Source: Cognatiyoonia sediminum (GTDB lineage: Bacteria; Pseudomonadota; Alphaproteobacteria; Rhodobacterales; Rhodobacteraceae). Taken from it: DNA of 64,000 bases. Below, one piece after another: positions 7,436-15,377 of the stretch; positions within the stretch are counted from its first letter, which is position 1, and every line of letters begins with the position of its first letter. Location: NCBI RefSeq assembly GCF_900129845.1, contig NZ_FQXB01000005.1, positions 1-64,000 of the forward strand. The letters are read 5' to 3'. The notes beneath the pieces are model-generated. The model was given only the letters and a program-made list of their open reading frames with translations. It did not search any database and was not told the DNA's origin. Made by a program: the position numbers and the translations under genes.

Positions 7436-8425
7436 CTAGTTCAGCGCCGCATCTGTGATTGCATGTGTCCATGCGCCTTCCGGCGCAGAGGTAATCACAG
7501 GATCAGAGTCGCCTGCCAAAAGGGATGCTACTGTGCGTTCGTAGTCCGCTGGGTCCAAGGCGCCGTTCGAACCGGCTGTCAGCTTGGCGATTTCGCCCAT
7601 CATACGGGTTTGGTGGCCCTCGGTCTGCGCGCCGGTTTCATCGTAGTCCAGCACGATCAAAGCAGCGTCATCTGGGTTCTCTTCGGCCCATTTCCAGCCG
7701 CGCATAGAGGCGCGGACAAAGCGGACCATTTTGTCTTCAAACGCTGGATCAGCGAGGTTTTCTTCCAGGGCGTAAAGGCCATCCTCGAGCGTTGCGACGC
7801 CCTGATCTTCGTATTTGAAGGTAGTCAGCTCTTCTGGTGTCAAACCAGCGTCAATCACCTGCCAATATTCGTTGTAGGTCATAGTCGAGACACAAGCCGC
7901 CTGACCGTTCAGGATTGGATCAACGTTGAAGCCTTGCTTGAGAACTTCAACACCGTCTTCGCCACCATCGGTGCTCAGACCCAGTTGTGACATCCAGCTG
8001 AGAAATGGGAATTCGTTGCCGAAGAACCAAACACCCAGCGTTTTGCCTGCGAGGTCATCAGTGGATTCAACACCTGCATCTTTGCGGCAGGTCAGCATCA
8101 TGCCGGACGATTTAAAAGGCTGCGCGATATTGACCATAGGAAGGCCTTTTTCGCGTGCGGCGAGCGCAGCAGGCATCCATTCGACGGTCACGTCAGCACC
8201 GCCACCGGCAAGAACCTGTGTCGGCGCGATGTCTGGGCCGCCAGGCAAGATGGTGACGTTGAGGTCTTCTTCCTCATAGAACCCGTTTTCCAGTGCGACG
8301 TAGTAGCCCGCAAATTGTGCTTGCGTGACCCACTTCAGCTGAAGTGTGACGTCATCGGCGGCTAGCGCCGAGGTTGCCATCATGGCAAGCGCCGATGCGC
8401 AAAGTGTTGTTGTAGCCTTTTTCAT
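7436..8425 (-). CDS. ABC transporter periplasmic binding protein, NMT1/THI5-like (pyrimidine or related substrate)
   Basis: This 329-residue protein has a Sec signal peptide (cut after TSALA, about residue 22) and an NMT1/THI5/SsuA-type binding fold. Family features include VTLQLKWVTQAQFAGYYVA at the mature N-terminus, GGADVTVEWMPAAL and LAGKTLGVWFFGNEF. Proteins of this group carry hydroxymethylpyrimidine, riboflavin precursors, sulfonates or pyrimidines. It is the last gene of a minus-strand block that also encodes two permeases, an ATPase, dihydropyrimidinase and an N-carbamoyl amidohydrolase. Uptake of a pyrimidine, dihydropyrimidine or hydantoin-like compound is therefore the best inference. 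Confidence 0.85.
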   Translation of the reverse strand: MKKATTTLCASALAMMATSALAADDVTLQLKWVTQAQFAGYYVALENGFYEEEDLNVTILPGGPDIAPTQVLAGGGADVTVEWMPAALAAREKGLPMVNIAQPFKSSGMMLTCRKDAGVESTDDLAGKTLGVWFFGNEFPFLSWMSQLGLSTDGGEDGVEVLKQGFNVDPILNGQAACVSTMTYNEYWQVIDAGLTPEELTTFKYEDQGVATLEDGLYALEENLADPAFEDKMVRFVRASMRGWKWAEENPDDAALIVLDYDETGAQTEGHQTRMMGEIAKLTAGSNGALDPADYERTVASLLAGDSDPVITSAPEGAWTHAITDAALN

Positions 8426-8475
8426 GTTGGTTTTCCTCTACTGTTGTTTTGTCGTTTTGGTGTTCGGGTTGCTGA

Positions 8476-9321
8476 TCAACCTCTTTGTGAAGGGTGCCAG
8501 AAGGTCACCCGTTTTTCGATGAATGCCACGATCCCATAGAAAGCGGACCCAGCAAGGGCAGCGACTGCAATCTCAGCCCAAACCAAATCGATGGAAAGGC
8601 TGCCGACCCCGGTTGAGATGCGAAAGCCCATGCCGCGAATGGGAGAGCCGAAATATTCGGCAACAATGGCGCCGATTAGGGCAAGTGTTGTCGCTATCTT
8701 AAGCCCATTGAAGATGAATGGCATAGCTGCAGGTAGTCGCAGTTTGAGCAGTGTTTGTGTGTATCCAGCGGCATAGGTGCGCATCAGGTCGCGCTGCATG
8801 GTGTCCGCCTCGCGCAGCCCCTGGACGGTATTCACAAGGATCGGGAAGAAGACCATTACCACCACCACAGCTGCCTTGGATTGCCAATCAAAGCCGAACC
8901 AGTTGACGAGGATTGGGGCGATACCAACAATAGGGAGCGCCGCGACGAAATTTCCAATTGGGAGGAGTCCACGGGTTAAGAAGGAGCTTCGATCTATTAG
9001 GATGGCTGTGAAGAAGGCAGCAGCAGCCCCGATTGCAAAACCTCGAAGGGCGCCTTTCAAGACTGTCTGCTGAAAGTCGACCCAAAGCGTTTCCAATGAA
9101 CCCGCGAAGGTGGCCCCAATTTGGCTGGGAGCCGGAAGTATGACTTGGGAGACTTCGAAGCCGCGTACCAGCCCCTCCCATAGGACGAGGATCGATATGC
9201 CGAAAAGCAGCGGAACGATGATGCGCACGGCGAGTGTGTCGGATGCTTTAGAGGACGCGAGGCGGATATTCAGGAGCCACGCGCAAATCCAGAAGACAAG
9301 GGAAGCGATAAACCAACTCAT
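8476..9321 (-). CDS. ABC transporter permease (BPD type), second of a pair
   Basis: This 281-residue inner-membrane protein has about six transmembrane helices. The SsuC/TauC-type permease EAA loop is visible as READTMQRDLMRTYAAG, then LKLRLPAAMPFIFNGLK. It pairs with the permease encoded just upstream, whose stop overlaps this ATG by four bases (9318-9321), so the two are translationally coupled. Together with the ATPase at 10343 and the binding protein at 7436 it forms a complete importer. Confidence 0.9.
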   Translation of the reverse strand: MSWFIASLVFWICAWLLNIRLASSKASDTLAVRIIVPLLFGISILVLWEGLVRGFEVSQVILPAPSQIGATFAGSLETLWVDFQQTVLKGALRGFAIGAAAAFFTAILIDRSSFLTRGLLPIGNFVAALPIVGIAPILVNWFGFDWQSKAAVVVVMVFFPILVNTVQGLREADTMQRDLMRTYAAGYTQTLLKLRLPAAMPFIFNGLKIATTLALIGAIVAEYFGSPIRGMGFRISTGVGSLSIDLVWAEIAVAALAGSAFYGIVAFIEKRVTFWHPSQRG

Positions 9322-10250
9322 GTCCGGAACCCCATACGCGGCAGAACGGCGCGTTGAATGAGGTCAATCAGGGTCACCAGAATACCGGCGAGGATGGCCG
9401 CCGCGAAGAGGGCGGACCAGATCGCAAGTGGTGTTCCGAATTGGTCTCCAATAAGGATGCGCGCGCCGAGGCCACTGATGGCCCCGGTGGGCAATTCGCC
9501 GACGATTGTGCCCACCAGCGCGGCAGCCACGCCGACTTTGAGCGCTGCGAAGAGGTAGGGAACGCTCGCGGGCAGGCGCAACTTCCAAAAGCTCTGTCCG
9601 CCGCTGGCGTTGTAGGTTTTCAAAAGGTCGAGTTCTGATGCTGTTGGGGAGCGTAGACCTTTGACCATGCTCACCAAAACAGGGAAATAACAGAGGTAAG
9701 CAGAGATGATCGCTTTCGGCACGCCGCGCCCGTCAATGCCGACTTGGTTGGACAGGACAATGATCATCGGGGCGAGGGCCACGATCGGGATCGTTTGGCT
9801 GACGATCGCCCAAGGCATCAGGCTCATGTCGGTGACGCGGCTGTAGACGATTGCGACCGCGCCTAGGATTCCAAATGTCGTACCTAGCAGAAAACCCCAG
9901 AATGTTGATCGCAGAGTAATCCAACTGTGGTAGAGGAGTGATCGCTTTGAAAACGCTCTTCCTTTCGCGACCATTTCACCGGTTGTTTTCCAGAACTCTT
10001 CGCCGACTTGGCTGGGTGTGGGCAGACGCGGTCGGTCCAGCTGATACCCGATTGCGATAGACTCGCGATTGTCGAGCATCAAGCGCCACACGGAAACATC
10101 GCGGCGTGTGACTGATCCTTCGGGCACGACGGCAACGCCGCTTCGTTCAGCGATATCAAGGGCGGGGCGGATGTTCATAGGGGCAACGGCGGCCCACCAC
10201 AGGCCAACGATCACGGCCAGAACAGTAAGGACTGGAAAGACGCTACGCAT
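9318..10250 (-). CDS. ABC transporter permease (BPD type), first of a pair
   Basis: This 310-residue inner-membrane protein has an N-terminal transmembrane helix, a periplasmic stretch of about 90 residues (20-110), then the conserved permease core. The EAA loop reads TASELDLLKTYNASG, then WKLRLPASVPYLFAALK. The long periplasmic insert is unusual next to its 281-residue partner, but it is common in this transporter subgroup. A 92-bp gap with palindromic repeats separates it from the ATPase gene upstream, while the next permease overlaps by four bases. Confidence 0.9.
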   Translation of the reverse strand: MRSVFPVLTVLAVIVGLWWAAVAPMNIRPALDIAERSGVAVVPEGSVTRRDVSVWRLMLDNRESIAIGYQLDRPRLPTPSQVGEEFWKTTGEMVAKGRAFSKRSLLYHSWITLRSTFWGFLLGTTFGILGAVAIVYSRVTDMSLMPWAIVSQTIPIVALAPMIIVLSNQVGIDGRGVPKAIISAYLCYFPVLVSMVKGLRSPTASELDLLKTYNASGGQSFWKLRLPASVPYLFAALKVGVAAALVGTIVGELPTGAISGLGARILIGDQFGTPLAIWSALFAAAILAGILVTLIDLIQRAVLPRMGFRT

Positions 10251-10261
10251 TGCGCATCACC

Positions 10262-10326
10262 CGCCTCGGCCTAGAGCCGGGGCCTCTCGCGGGAGAGACG
10301 AGGAGATCCCGGGTCAAACTCGGGAC
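10262..10326. repeat. Cluster of small intergenic palindromes inside the transporter operon
   Basis: Three imperfect palindromes are packed in the 92-bp gap: CCTCGGC/GCCGGGG (10264-10282), CTCTC/GAGAG (10284-10297), and TCCCG...CGGGA (10307-10325). The last resembles GC-rich intergenic repeats common in Rhodobacteraceae. No T-run follows in the direction of transcription, so it looks more like an mRNA-stabilising or REP-like element than a terminator. It separates the ATPase gene from the first permease gene. Confidence 0.45.
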
Positions 10327-10342
10327 GGGAAGGGCGCAAACG

Positions 10343-11125
10343 TCAGTCATAGCTGTGCCCGGCTCTGAGCCCTTCGCGAACGCGCTGGGCGACTTCGAGG
10401 AATTCCGGCGTGTCACGGATTTCCAGTGGCCTTCCCTTCGGCAGCGGGCTGTCGATCACGTCGGTCACGCGGCCTGGGCGCGGGGACATCACGACAATTT
10501 TGGTCGAAAGGAACACAGCCTCGGGGATCGAGTGCGTTACAAACCCGATGGTTTTGTTTGTCTTCGCCCAAAGCTCGAGCAGCTGCTCGTTGAGGTGATC
10601 TCGTACGATTTCGTCAAGCGCCCCAAAGGGTTCATCCATCAGAAGAATATCGGCATCAAATGCCAGCGCCCGCGCGATCGAGGCCCTTTGCTGCATCCCA
10701 CCGGAGAGCTGCCAAGGGAATTTGTTTTCAAAGCCAGCAAGATCGACCATTTCAAGCACGCGGGTTACGCGCTGTTGCTGCTCGGATTTAGAAAACCCCA
10801 TGATTTCCAGCGGCAGTTTGATATTCCCGCCGATGTTGCGCCACGGGTAAAGGCCTGCAGCTTGGAAGACGTAGCCGTAAGCGCGGGCGAGTCGAGCCTC
10901 TTGTGGAGAGACACCGTTGACTGTGATCGACCCACCGGTTGGCTGTTCCAAATCCGCGATCACGCGCAAAAACGTGGTCTTCCCGCAGCCAGACGGGCCG
11001 ATGAAGCTGACGAAATCCCCTTCATGGATGTCGAGATTTACGTCGCTAAGCGCATGGACCGGCCCGTCGTTGGTTTGAAACGTCAACGACAGATCATTGG
11101 CCGAGATTTTGAGGCTTGATGTCAT
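10343..11125 (-). CDS. ABC transporter ATP-binding protein
   Basis: This 260-residue ATPase of the SsuB/TauB type powers the importer. Walker A is IGPSGCGKTTF (about residue 43), the Q-loop precedes YVFQAAGLYPW, the signature is LSGGMQQR, Walker B is ILLMDEPFGALD, and the switch His is in IGFVTHSIPEA. It begins 27 bp after the dihydropyrimidinase gene, so transport and catabolism are co-transcribed. Confidence 0.92.
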   Translation of the reverse strand: MTSSLKISANDLSLTFQTNDGPVHALSDVNLDIHEGDFVSFIGPSGCGKTTFLRVIADLEQPTGGSITVNGVSPQEARLARAYGYVFQAAGLYPWRNIGGNIKLPLEIMGFSKSEQQQRVTRVLEMVDLAGFENKFPWQLSGGMQQRASIARALAFDADILLMDEPFGALDEIVRDHLNEQLLELWAKTNKTIGFVTHSIPEAVFLSTKIVVMSPRPGRVTDVIDSPLPKGRPLEIRDTPEFLEVAQRVREGLRAGHSYD

Positions 11126-11152
11126 TCTGGCAGCAGTTCGAGAGTTCTTCGT

Positions 11153-12607
11153 TTAGACACCGGTGGCTGGAATGCCGGTTCGTTGCACTGGAGTTGGCGC
11201 GGTAAGCTCTTTCCATTGGGACAGGGCTTTGTTCACGGTCGCGTTCGGTGCACGTTCGACGAACTTACCGTGGCCTTCTTGCGTGCGGATTTCGCCATCA
11301 TGCACCGCCACTTGTCCACGGGTCAGTGTGAAGCGTGGTAAGCCTTTGACCTTGTGGCCTTCAAAGACGTTGTAGTCGATGGCGGATTGCTGGCTGCCCG
11401 CAGTGATTGTTTTCTCTTTCTCCGGGTCCCAGACGACCAAATCGGCGTCCGCGCCAACAAGAACTGCGCCCTTCTTCGGGTAGCAGTTCAGGATTTTGGC
11501 GATGTTTGTGGAGGTCACGGCGACAAATTCGTTAGGAGTCAGACGACCGGTGCCAACGCCATGGGTCCAAAGCATTGGCAAGCGATCTTCTAGGCCGCCG
11601 GTGCCGTTTGGAATTTTTGAGAAGTCACCAACTCCGTAGCGTTTCTGCTCTGTCGTAAAGGCGCAGTGGTCGGTCGCCACACAGCTAAGGCTGCCCGACA
11701 TCAGACCGGCCCAAAGGCTGTCCTGGTGCTTTTTATCGCGGAACGGCGGTGACATCACGCGGCGTGCTGCGTGATCCCAATCATCGTGGAAGTATTCACT
11801 TTCATCCAAAGTGAGGTGCTGGATCAGCGGTTCGCCCCAAACGCGTTTCCCGTTCTGACGGGCGCGGCGGATCGCTTCGTGCGCCTCTTCGCAAGAGGTG
11901 TGCACGACATAGAGCGGCACGCCTGCCATATCAGCGATCATGATCGCACGGTTCGTCGCCTCGCCTTCAACTTGGCTGGGGCGGGAATAGGCATGGGCCT
12001 CTGGGCCGGTGTTGCCTTCAGCTAGCAGTTTGGCCGTCATTTCGGCCACGACATCGCCGTTCTCAGCGTGCACCATGGCTGTTGCGCCGAGTTCTGACAG
12101 GCGTTTGAAGGAGGCGAAAAGCTCGTCATCATTCACCATCAGCGCGCCTTTGTAGGCGAGGAAGTGTTTGAATGTGTTGATGCCACGCTGATTGACGACG
12201 GTTTCCATGTCGTTGAAGACCTGTTCGCCCCACCACGTCACAGCCATGTGGAAGGAATAGTCGCAGTTGGCGCGGGTCGATTTATTGTCCCAACGCTTGA
12301 TCGCATCCATCAGGCTTTCGCCTTGGTTTGGCAGGCAGAAATCAACGACCATCGTGGTGCCACCGGCCAGACCGGCACGCGTCCCACTTTCGAAATCGTC
12401 GCTGGAATAGGTGCCCATGAACGGCATTTCGAGGTGGACATGCGGGTCGATCCCGCCGGGCATCACGTAACACCCTGTCGCATCTAGAGTTTCGTCGCCT
12501 TTCAGGTCAGGGCCGATTTCTACGATGCTACCGTTTTCGATAAGGACGTCGGCTTTGTAGCTGAGGTCGGCAGTGACAACGGTTCCGTTTTTGATGACTT
12601 TTGACAT
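11153..12607 (-). CDS. hydA: Dihydropyrimidinase (D-hydantoinase)
   Basis: This 484-residue amidohydrolase-superfamily enzyme hydrolyses the ring of dihydrouracil, dihydrothymine or 5-substituted hydantoins to N-carbamoyl amino acids. The binuclear metal site is visible: the HVH pair in GGIDPHVHLEMP, the carbamylated Lys in FLAYKGALM, later His residues in MVHAENGD and YVVHTSC, and the Asp in CVATDHCAF. Length fits the family. It lies 16 bp downstream of the amidohydrolase gene that performs the next step. Dihydropyrimidine dehydrogenase genes (preA/preT) are not in the window. Confidence 0.93.
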   Translation of the reverse strand: MSKVIKNGTVVTADLSYKADVLIENGSIVEIGPDLKGDETLDATGCYVMPGGIDPHVHLEMPFMGTYSSDDFESGTRAGLAGGTTMVVDFCLPNQGESLMDAIKRWDNKSTRANCDYSFHMAVTWWGEQVFNDMETVVNQRGINTFKHFLAYKGALMVNDDELFASFKRLSELGATAMVHAENGDVVAEMTAKLLAEGNTGPEAHAYSRPSQVEGEATNRAIMIADMAGVPLYVVHTSCEEAHEAIRRARQNGKRVWGEPLIQHLTLDESEYFHDDWDHAARRVMSPPFRDKKHQDSLWAGLMSGSLSCVATDHCAFTTEQKRYGVGDFSKIPNGTGGLEDRLPMLWTHGVGTGRLTPNEFVAVTSTNIAKILNCYPKKGAVLVGADADLVVWDPEKEKTITAGSQQSAIDYNVFEGHKVKGLPRFTLTRGQVAVHDGEIRTQEGHGKFVERAPNATVNKALSQWKELTAPTPVQRTGIPATGV

Positions 12608-12623
12608 GTGTTTCTCCCCGTCC

Positions 12624-13871
12624 TTATTCGACGATTTCGGCGGTTTTCAGCACGGCATGTAGCAATACATCGGTGCCGGCTTGCGCCCATTCCTTGGAAA
12701 TCTCTTCCGCTTCATTGTGGCTTAGGCCATCAACACAAGGACACATAATCATGGCTGTCGGAGCCACGTCATTGATCCAACAAGCATCGTGACCGGCGCC
12801 CGAGACAATATCCATGTGCGTATAACCTAGTTCTTCTGCGGCCTCTCTTACGGCCCCGACACAACCTTCATCGAAGGCGGGAGGGTCGAATTGACCAACG
12901 ATTTCACAACTGAACTCTGTTTCGATTTCTTCGCAAAGTTTCGGCGCGCGTTCCATAAATTCCGCGACCATGCCGTTGAGTTTATCAAGCAAGTGCGTGC
13001 GCATATCGACTGTAAAGATAACCTTGCCGGGGATGATATTGCGAGAGTTCGGGTAAACATCGATGTGCCCGATAGCCCCAACGGCGTTTGGTTGGTTCTT
13101 CATTGCGATTTCGTGCACGAGCTCTGTGACGAGGGCGAGACCGCGACCTGCATTCTTGCGCATGGACATCGGGGTAGAGCCGGTATGGCTTTCCTTTCCG
13201 GTCACAGTACATTCGATCCAACGTAGCCCTTGGCCATGGGTGACGACGCCTACATCCTTGTTCTCAGCCTCCAAGATGGGCCCTTGTTCGATGTGCAGCT
13301 CAAACATTGCGTGCATCTTTCGGTCGCCAACCTTTTCGTCGCCAACCCAGCCAATGCGCTGCAACTCATCGCCAAAGCGCTTGCCATCCGCATCAACGCG
13401 ATCATAGGCCCAATCTTGACCGTGTTTTCCGGCAAAAACGCCAGACGCCAACATCGCGGGTGCAAAACGTGTGCCTTCTTCATTCGTCCAGTTGGTCAGG
13501 ACGATGGGATGTTTGGTTTTGAGGCCGAGGTCATTCATCGTTCGGATGACCTCAAGGCCGCCCAACACACCTAAAACACCGTCGTATTTGCCACCGGTCG
13601 GCTGCGTGTCGAGATGGGAGCCCATGTAAACAGGCAGCGCCTCGGGATCTTCACCCGCCCGCGTTGCAAACATATTGCCCATGGTATCGACACCCATGGT
13701 CATGCCCGCGTCTTCGCACCATTTCTGGAAAACCGCGCGGCCTTTCGCGTCATCATCAGTGAGGGTTTGGCGATTGTTGCCACCGGCGATGCCGGGGCCG
13801 ATTTCAGCCATTTCCATAAGACAATCCCACAACCGGTCAGGATCGATCCGCAGATTCTTACCGAAAGACAT
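12624..13871 (-). CDS. Zn-dependent N-carbamoyl-beta-alanine / N-carbamoyl-amino-acid amidohydrolase
   Basis: This 415-residue M20-family amidase removes the carbamoyl group from N-carbamoyl-beta-alanine or an N-carbamoyl-amino acid, giving the amino acid, CO2 and NH3. Visible metal ligands are in MGSHLDTQPTGGKYDG (His and Asp), NEEGTRFAPAM (Glu pair), LHIEQGPIL (His) and SHNEAEE (His). The dimerisation domain with GGHIDVYP-like GAIGHIDVYPNSRN is present. It is the first gene of the catabolic block and is transcribed from the promoter that holds the 12-bp inverted repeat. Beta-ureidopropionase activity is the most likely role beside dihydropyrimidinase. Confidence 0.9.
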   Translation of the reverse strand: MSFGKNLRIDPDRLWDCLMEMAEIGPGIAGGNNRQTLTDDDAKGRAVFQKWCEDAGMTMGVDTMGNMFATRAGEDPEALPVYMGSHLDTQPTGGKYDGVLGVLGGLEVIRTMNDLGLKTKHPIVLTNWTNEEGTRFAPAMLASGVFAGKHGQDWAYDRVDADGKRFGDELQRIGWVGDEKVGDRKMHAMFELHIEQGPILEAENKDVGVVTHGQGLRWIECTVTGKESHTGSTPMSMRKNAGRGLALVTELVHEIAMKNQPNAVGAIGHIDVYPNSRNIIPGKVIFTVDMRTHLLDKLNGMVAEFMERAPKLCEEIETEFSCEIVGQFDPPAFDEGCVGAVREAAEELGYTHMDIVSGAGHDACWINDVAPTAMIMCPCVDGLSHNEAEEISKEWAQAGTDVLLHAVLKTAEIVE

Positions 13872-13920
13872 TTGCGCCCCCTTGTTTTCTCCCTTGGAAC
13901 ATAGCCTGCAAATTTCTTGT

Positions 13921-13951
13921 ACGTTCGGTCAATCTTTTTTTGACCGAACGT
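13921..13951. promoter_or_regulatory. Inverted repeat, probable operator of the adjacent TetR/RutR-like regulator
   Basis: ACGTTCGGTCAA (13921-13932) and TTGACCGAACGT (13940-13951) are perfect reverse complements separated by a 7-base TCTTTTT spacer. The repeat lies in the divergent region between the amidohydrolase gene (minus) and the TetR gene (plus). The CGGTCAA/TTGACCG arms share the TTGACC/GGTCAA core of RutR boxes described in enterobacteria. TetR dimers usually bind more compact palindromes, so each arm may itself be part of a degenerate 16-bp box; TTGTACGTTCGGTCAA reads as one. Confidence 0.75.
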
Positions 13952-14035
13952 GCGGTGTTCGACTATCGTTGGGAAAGACTCGGCTCCGTCAATGCGTTAT
14001 GGAGCCAAAATGCATTGTATTTGGGCAGATCAGAA

Positions 14036-14665
14036 ATGAACAAGCCAGCCACCGGCATTCAGGCGCGTCATAGAGAGGAAACGCGAGAGCGGATTCTGGC
14101 TGCGGCTGAGCGTGTATTTGCTGAGTATGGTTATGAAGGTGCATCTTTCGGACGGATCGCGCAGGAAGTCAATTTGCCGAAATCCAATGTGGTTTATTAC
14201 TTTGAAACAAAAAAGAAATTATATCGATTGGTCGTCGAAGACATCTTTAACGTTTGGCGGCAGGCGGCGGATAATATTCAGCCCGACAGCGATCCTGAAC
14301 AGGCACTTGGCGAATATATCGATACCAAGCTAGAGTTAGCGCGGGTCAGACCGCACGGGTCAAAAGTTTGGGCGAATGAGATTATTCAGCGAGCTCCGAT
14401 CGTTCAGGACTATCTAGAAAATGAACTTCGCGATTGGACGAATGATAGAATTTCAGTGATAGATGGTTGGATTGATCGCGGTATGATCAGGCCAATAAAC
14501 GCGCGCAATCTTTTGTATGCAATTTGGGCGACCACGCAGCACTACGCTGACTTTACCCACCAAATTCAAACCTTGAACGATGACAAAGAGCTGTCCGAAA
14601 CGCAGTGGTCTGAAACCAAACGGGCGGTAAAGGACATACTAATCAATGGAATCTCGAAGGGTTAA
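14036..14665 (+). CDS. TetR-family regulator, RutR/PydR-like
   Basis: This 209-residue protein has an N-terminal TetR helix-turn-helix (ERILAAAERVFAEYGYEG, then IAQEVNLPKSNVVYYFETK) and a RutR-type C-terminal ligand domain (the YAIWATTQHYADF segment is shared with RutR homologues). RutR senses uracil. Divergence from the dihydropyrimidinase block, with an inverted repeat between them, indicates local control of pyrimidine catabolism. I chose the ATG at 14036. Upstream in-frame starts would extend the protein through the operator region. Its stop overlaps that of the convergent second TetR gene by four bases (TTAA). Confidence 0.88.
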   Translation: MNKPATGIQARHREETRERILAAAERVFAEYGYEGASFGRIAQEVNLPKSNVVYYFETKKKLYRLVVEDIFNVWRQAADNIQPDSDPEQALGEYIDTKLELARVRPHGSKVWANEIIQRAPIVQDYLENELRDWTNDRISVIDGWIDRGMIRPINARNLLYAIWATTQHYADFTHQIQTLNDDKELSETQWSETKRAVKDILINGISKG

Positions 14666-15285
14666 CGCGACGGTGTTAGCAACTTTGTGTACATCGGAAT
14701 GAGGAACGCCTCAGCATCATCAAAGAGGTTCTCCATCTTTTGTGGCGATAGAGTACGAATTTGAACATCAAAGTCGGCATAATGCTGCGTGGTGGCCCAG
14801 ATAGAGTAAATGAGATGATAAGGGTCAACGGGCGCAATTTTCCCTTCGTTCGACCACCTCTGAATCAGTTCAATTTTATCTCTAAAGATCTGATGCAAAG
14901 GATCGAACAAGCTATCGTCTGCACGTTCGATACCAATCAATATTTCGCTCGCAAACAACCGACTCTCGCGAGGATAGTCTCGTGACATTTCGATTTTCCG
15001 ACGGACATAATTGCAGATCTCTTCGACGGCATCGTCGGTTTGCCCGATGAATTCCAATGGATCGATCCACAGCGAAAGTGTCGATGACAAAAGATCTGAA
15101 TAGAGTTTCTCTTTGTCGCTGAAGTGATAAAGAAGGCGCGGTGTCGACATGTTTGCCGCTTGGGCGATCTTGTTGATTGAGGCGCCCTTGTAGCCATTCT
15201 TAGAGAAAATTTCCAAAGCGGAACTCAAGATTTCGTCCCGGCGCTCTGATTGAATCCGAGTTAAATTGGCTGGCTTACTTGTCAT
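14662..15285 (-). CDS. Second TetR-family regulator, RutR-like paralogue
   Basis: This 207-residue TetR protein has a DNA-binding region (EILSSALEIFSKNGYKG, then IAQAANMSTPRLLYHFSDK) and a C-terminal domain clearly related to its neighbour; both carry IWATTQHYADF near residue 165. The two genes are tail to tail and share four bases at their stops. It lies 92 bp downstream of the aminotransferase gene in the same direction, so it could be co-transcribed with the aldolase/aminotransferase pair rather than with pyrimidine genes. Ligand unknown. Confidence 0.87.
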   Translation of the reverse strand: MTSKPANLTRIQSERRDEILSSALEIFSKNGYKGASINKIAQAANMSTPRLLYHFSDKEKLYSDLLSSTLSLWIDPLEFIGQTDDAVEEICNYVRRKIEMSRDYPRESRLFASEILIGIERADDSLFDPLHQIFRDKIELIQRWSNEGKIAPVDPYHLIYSIWATTQHYADFDVQIRTLSPQKMENLFDDAEAFLIPMYTKLLTPSR

Positions 15286-15377
15286 TCTTTGTCAGTATTC
15301 TTCGTTTTGGTGTGCCGCCATCATAGGTGTTTCTCAGGCTTCTCAAAACGAAAAGGGTAAATTCCGAAAGCAAAAAA

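Noticed and set aside
10250-11119. A 289-codon plus-strand frame opposite the ABC ATPase
   Set aside because: The minus strand encodes all Walker and signature motifs; the opposite frame has none and no ribosome site.
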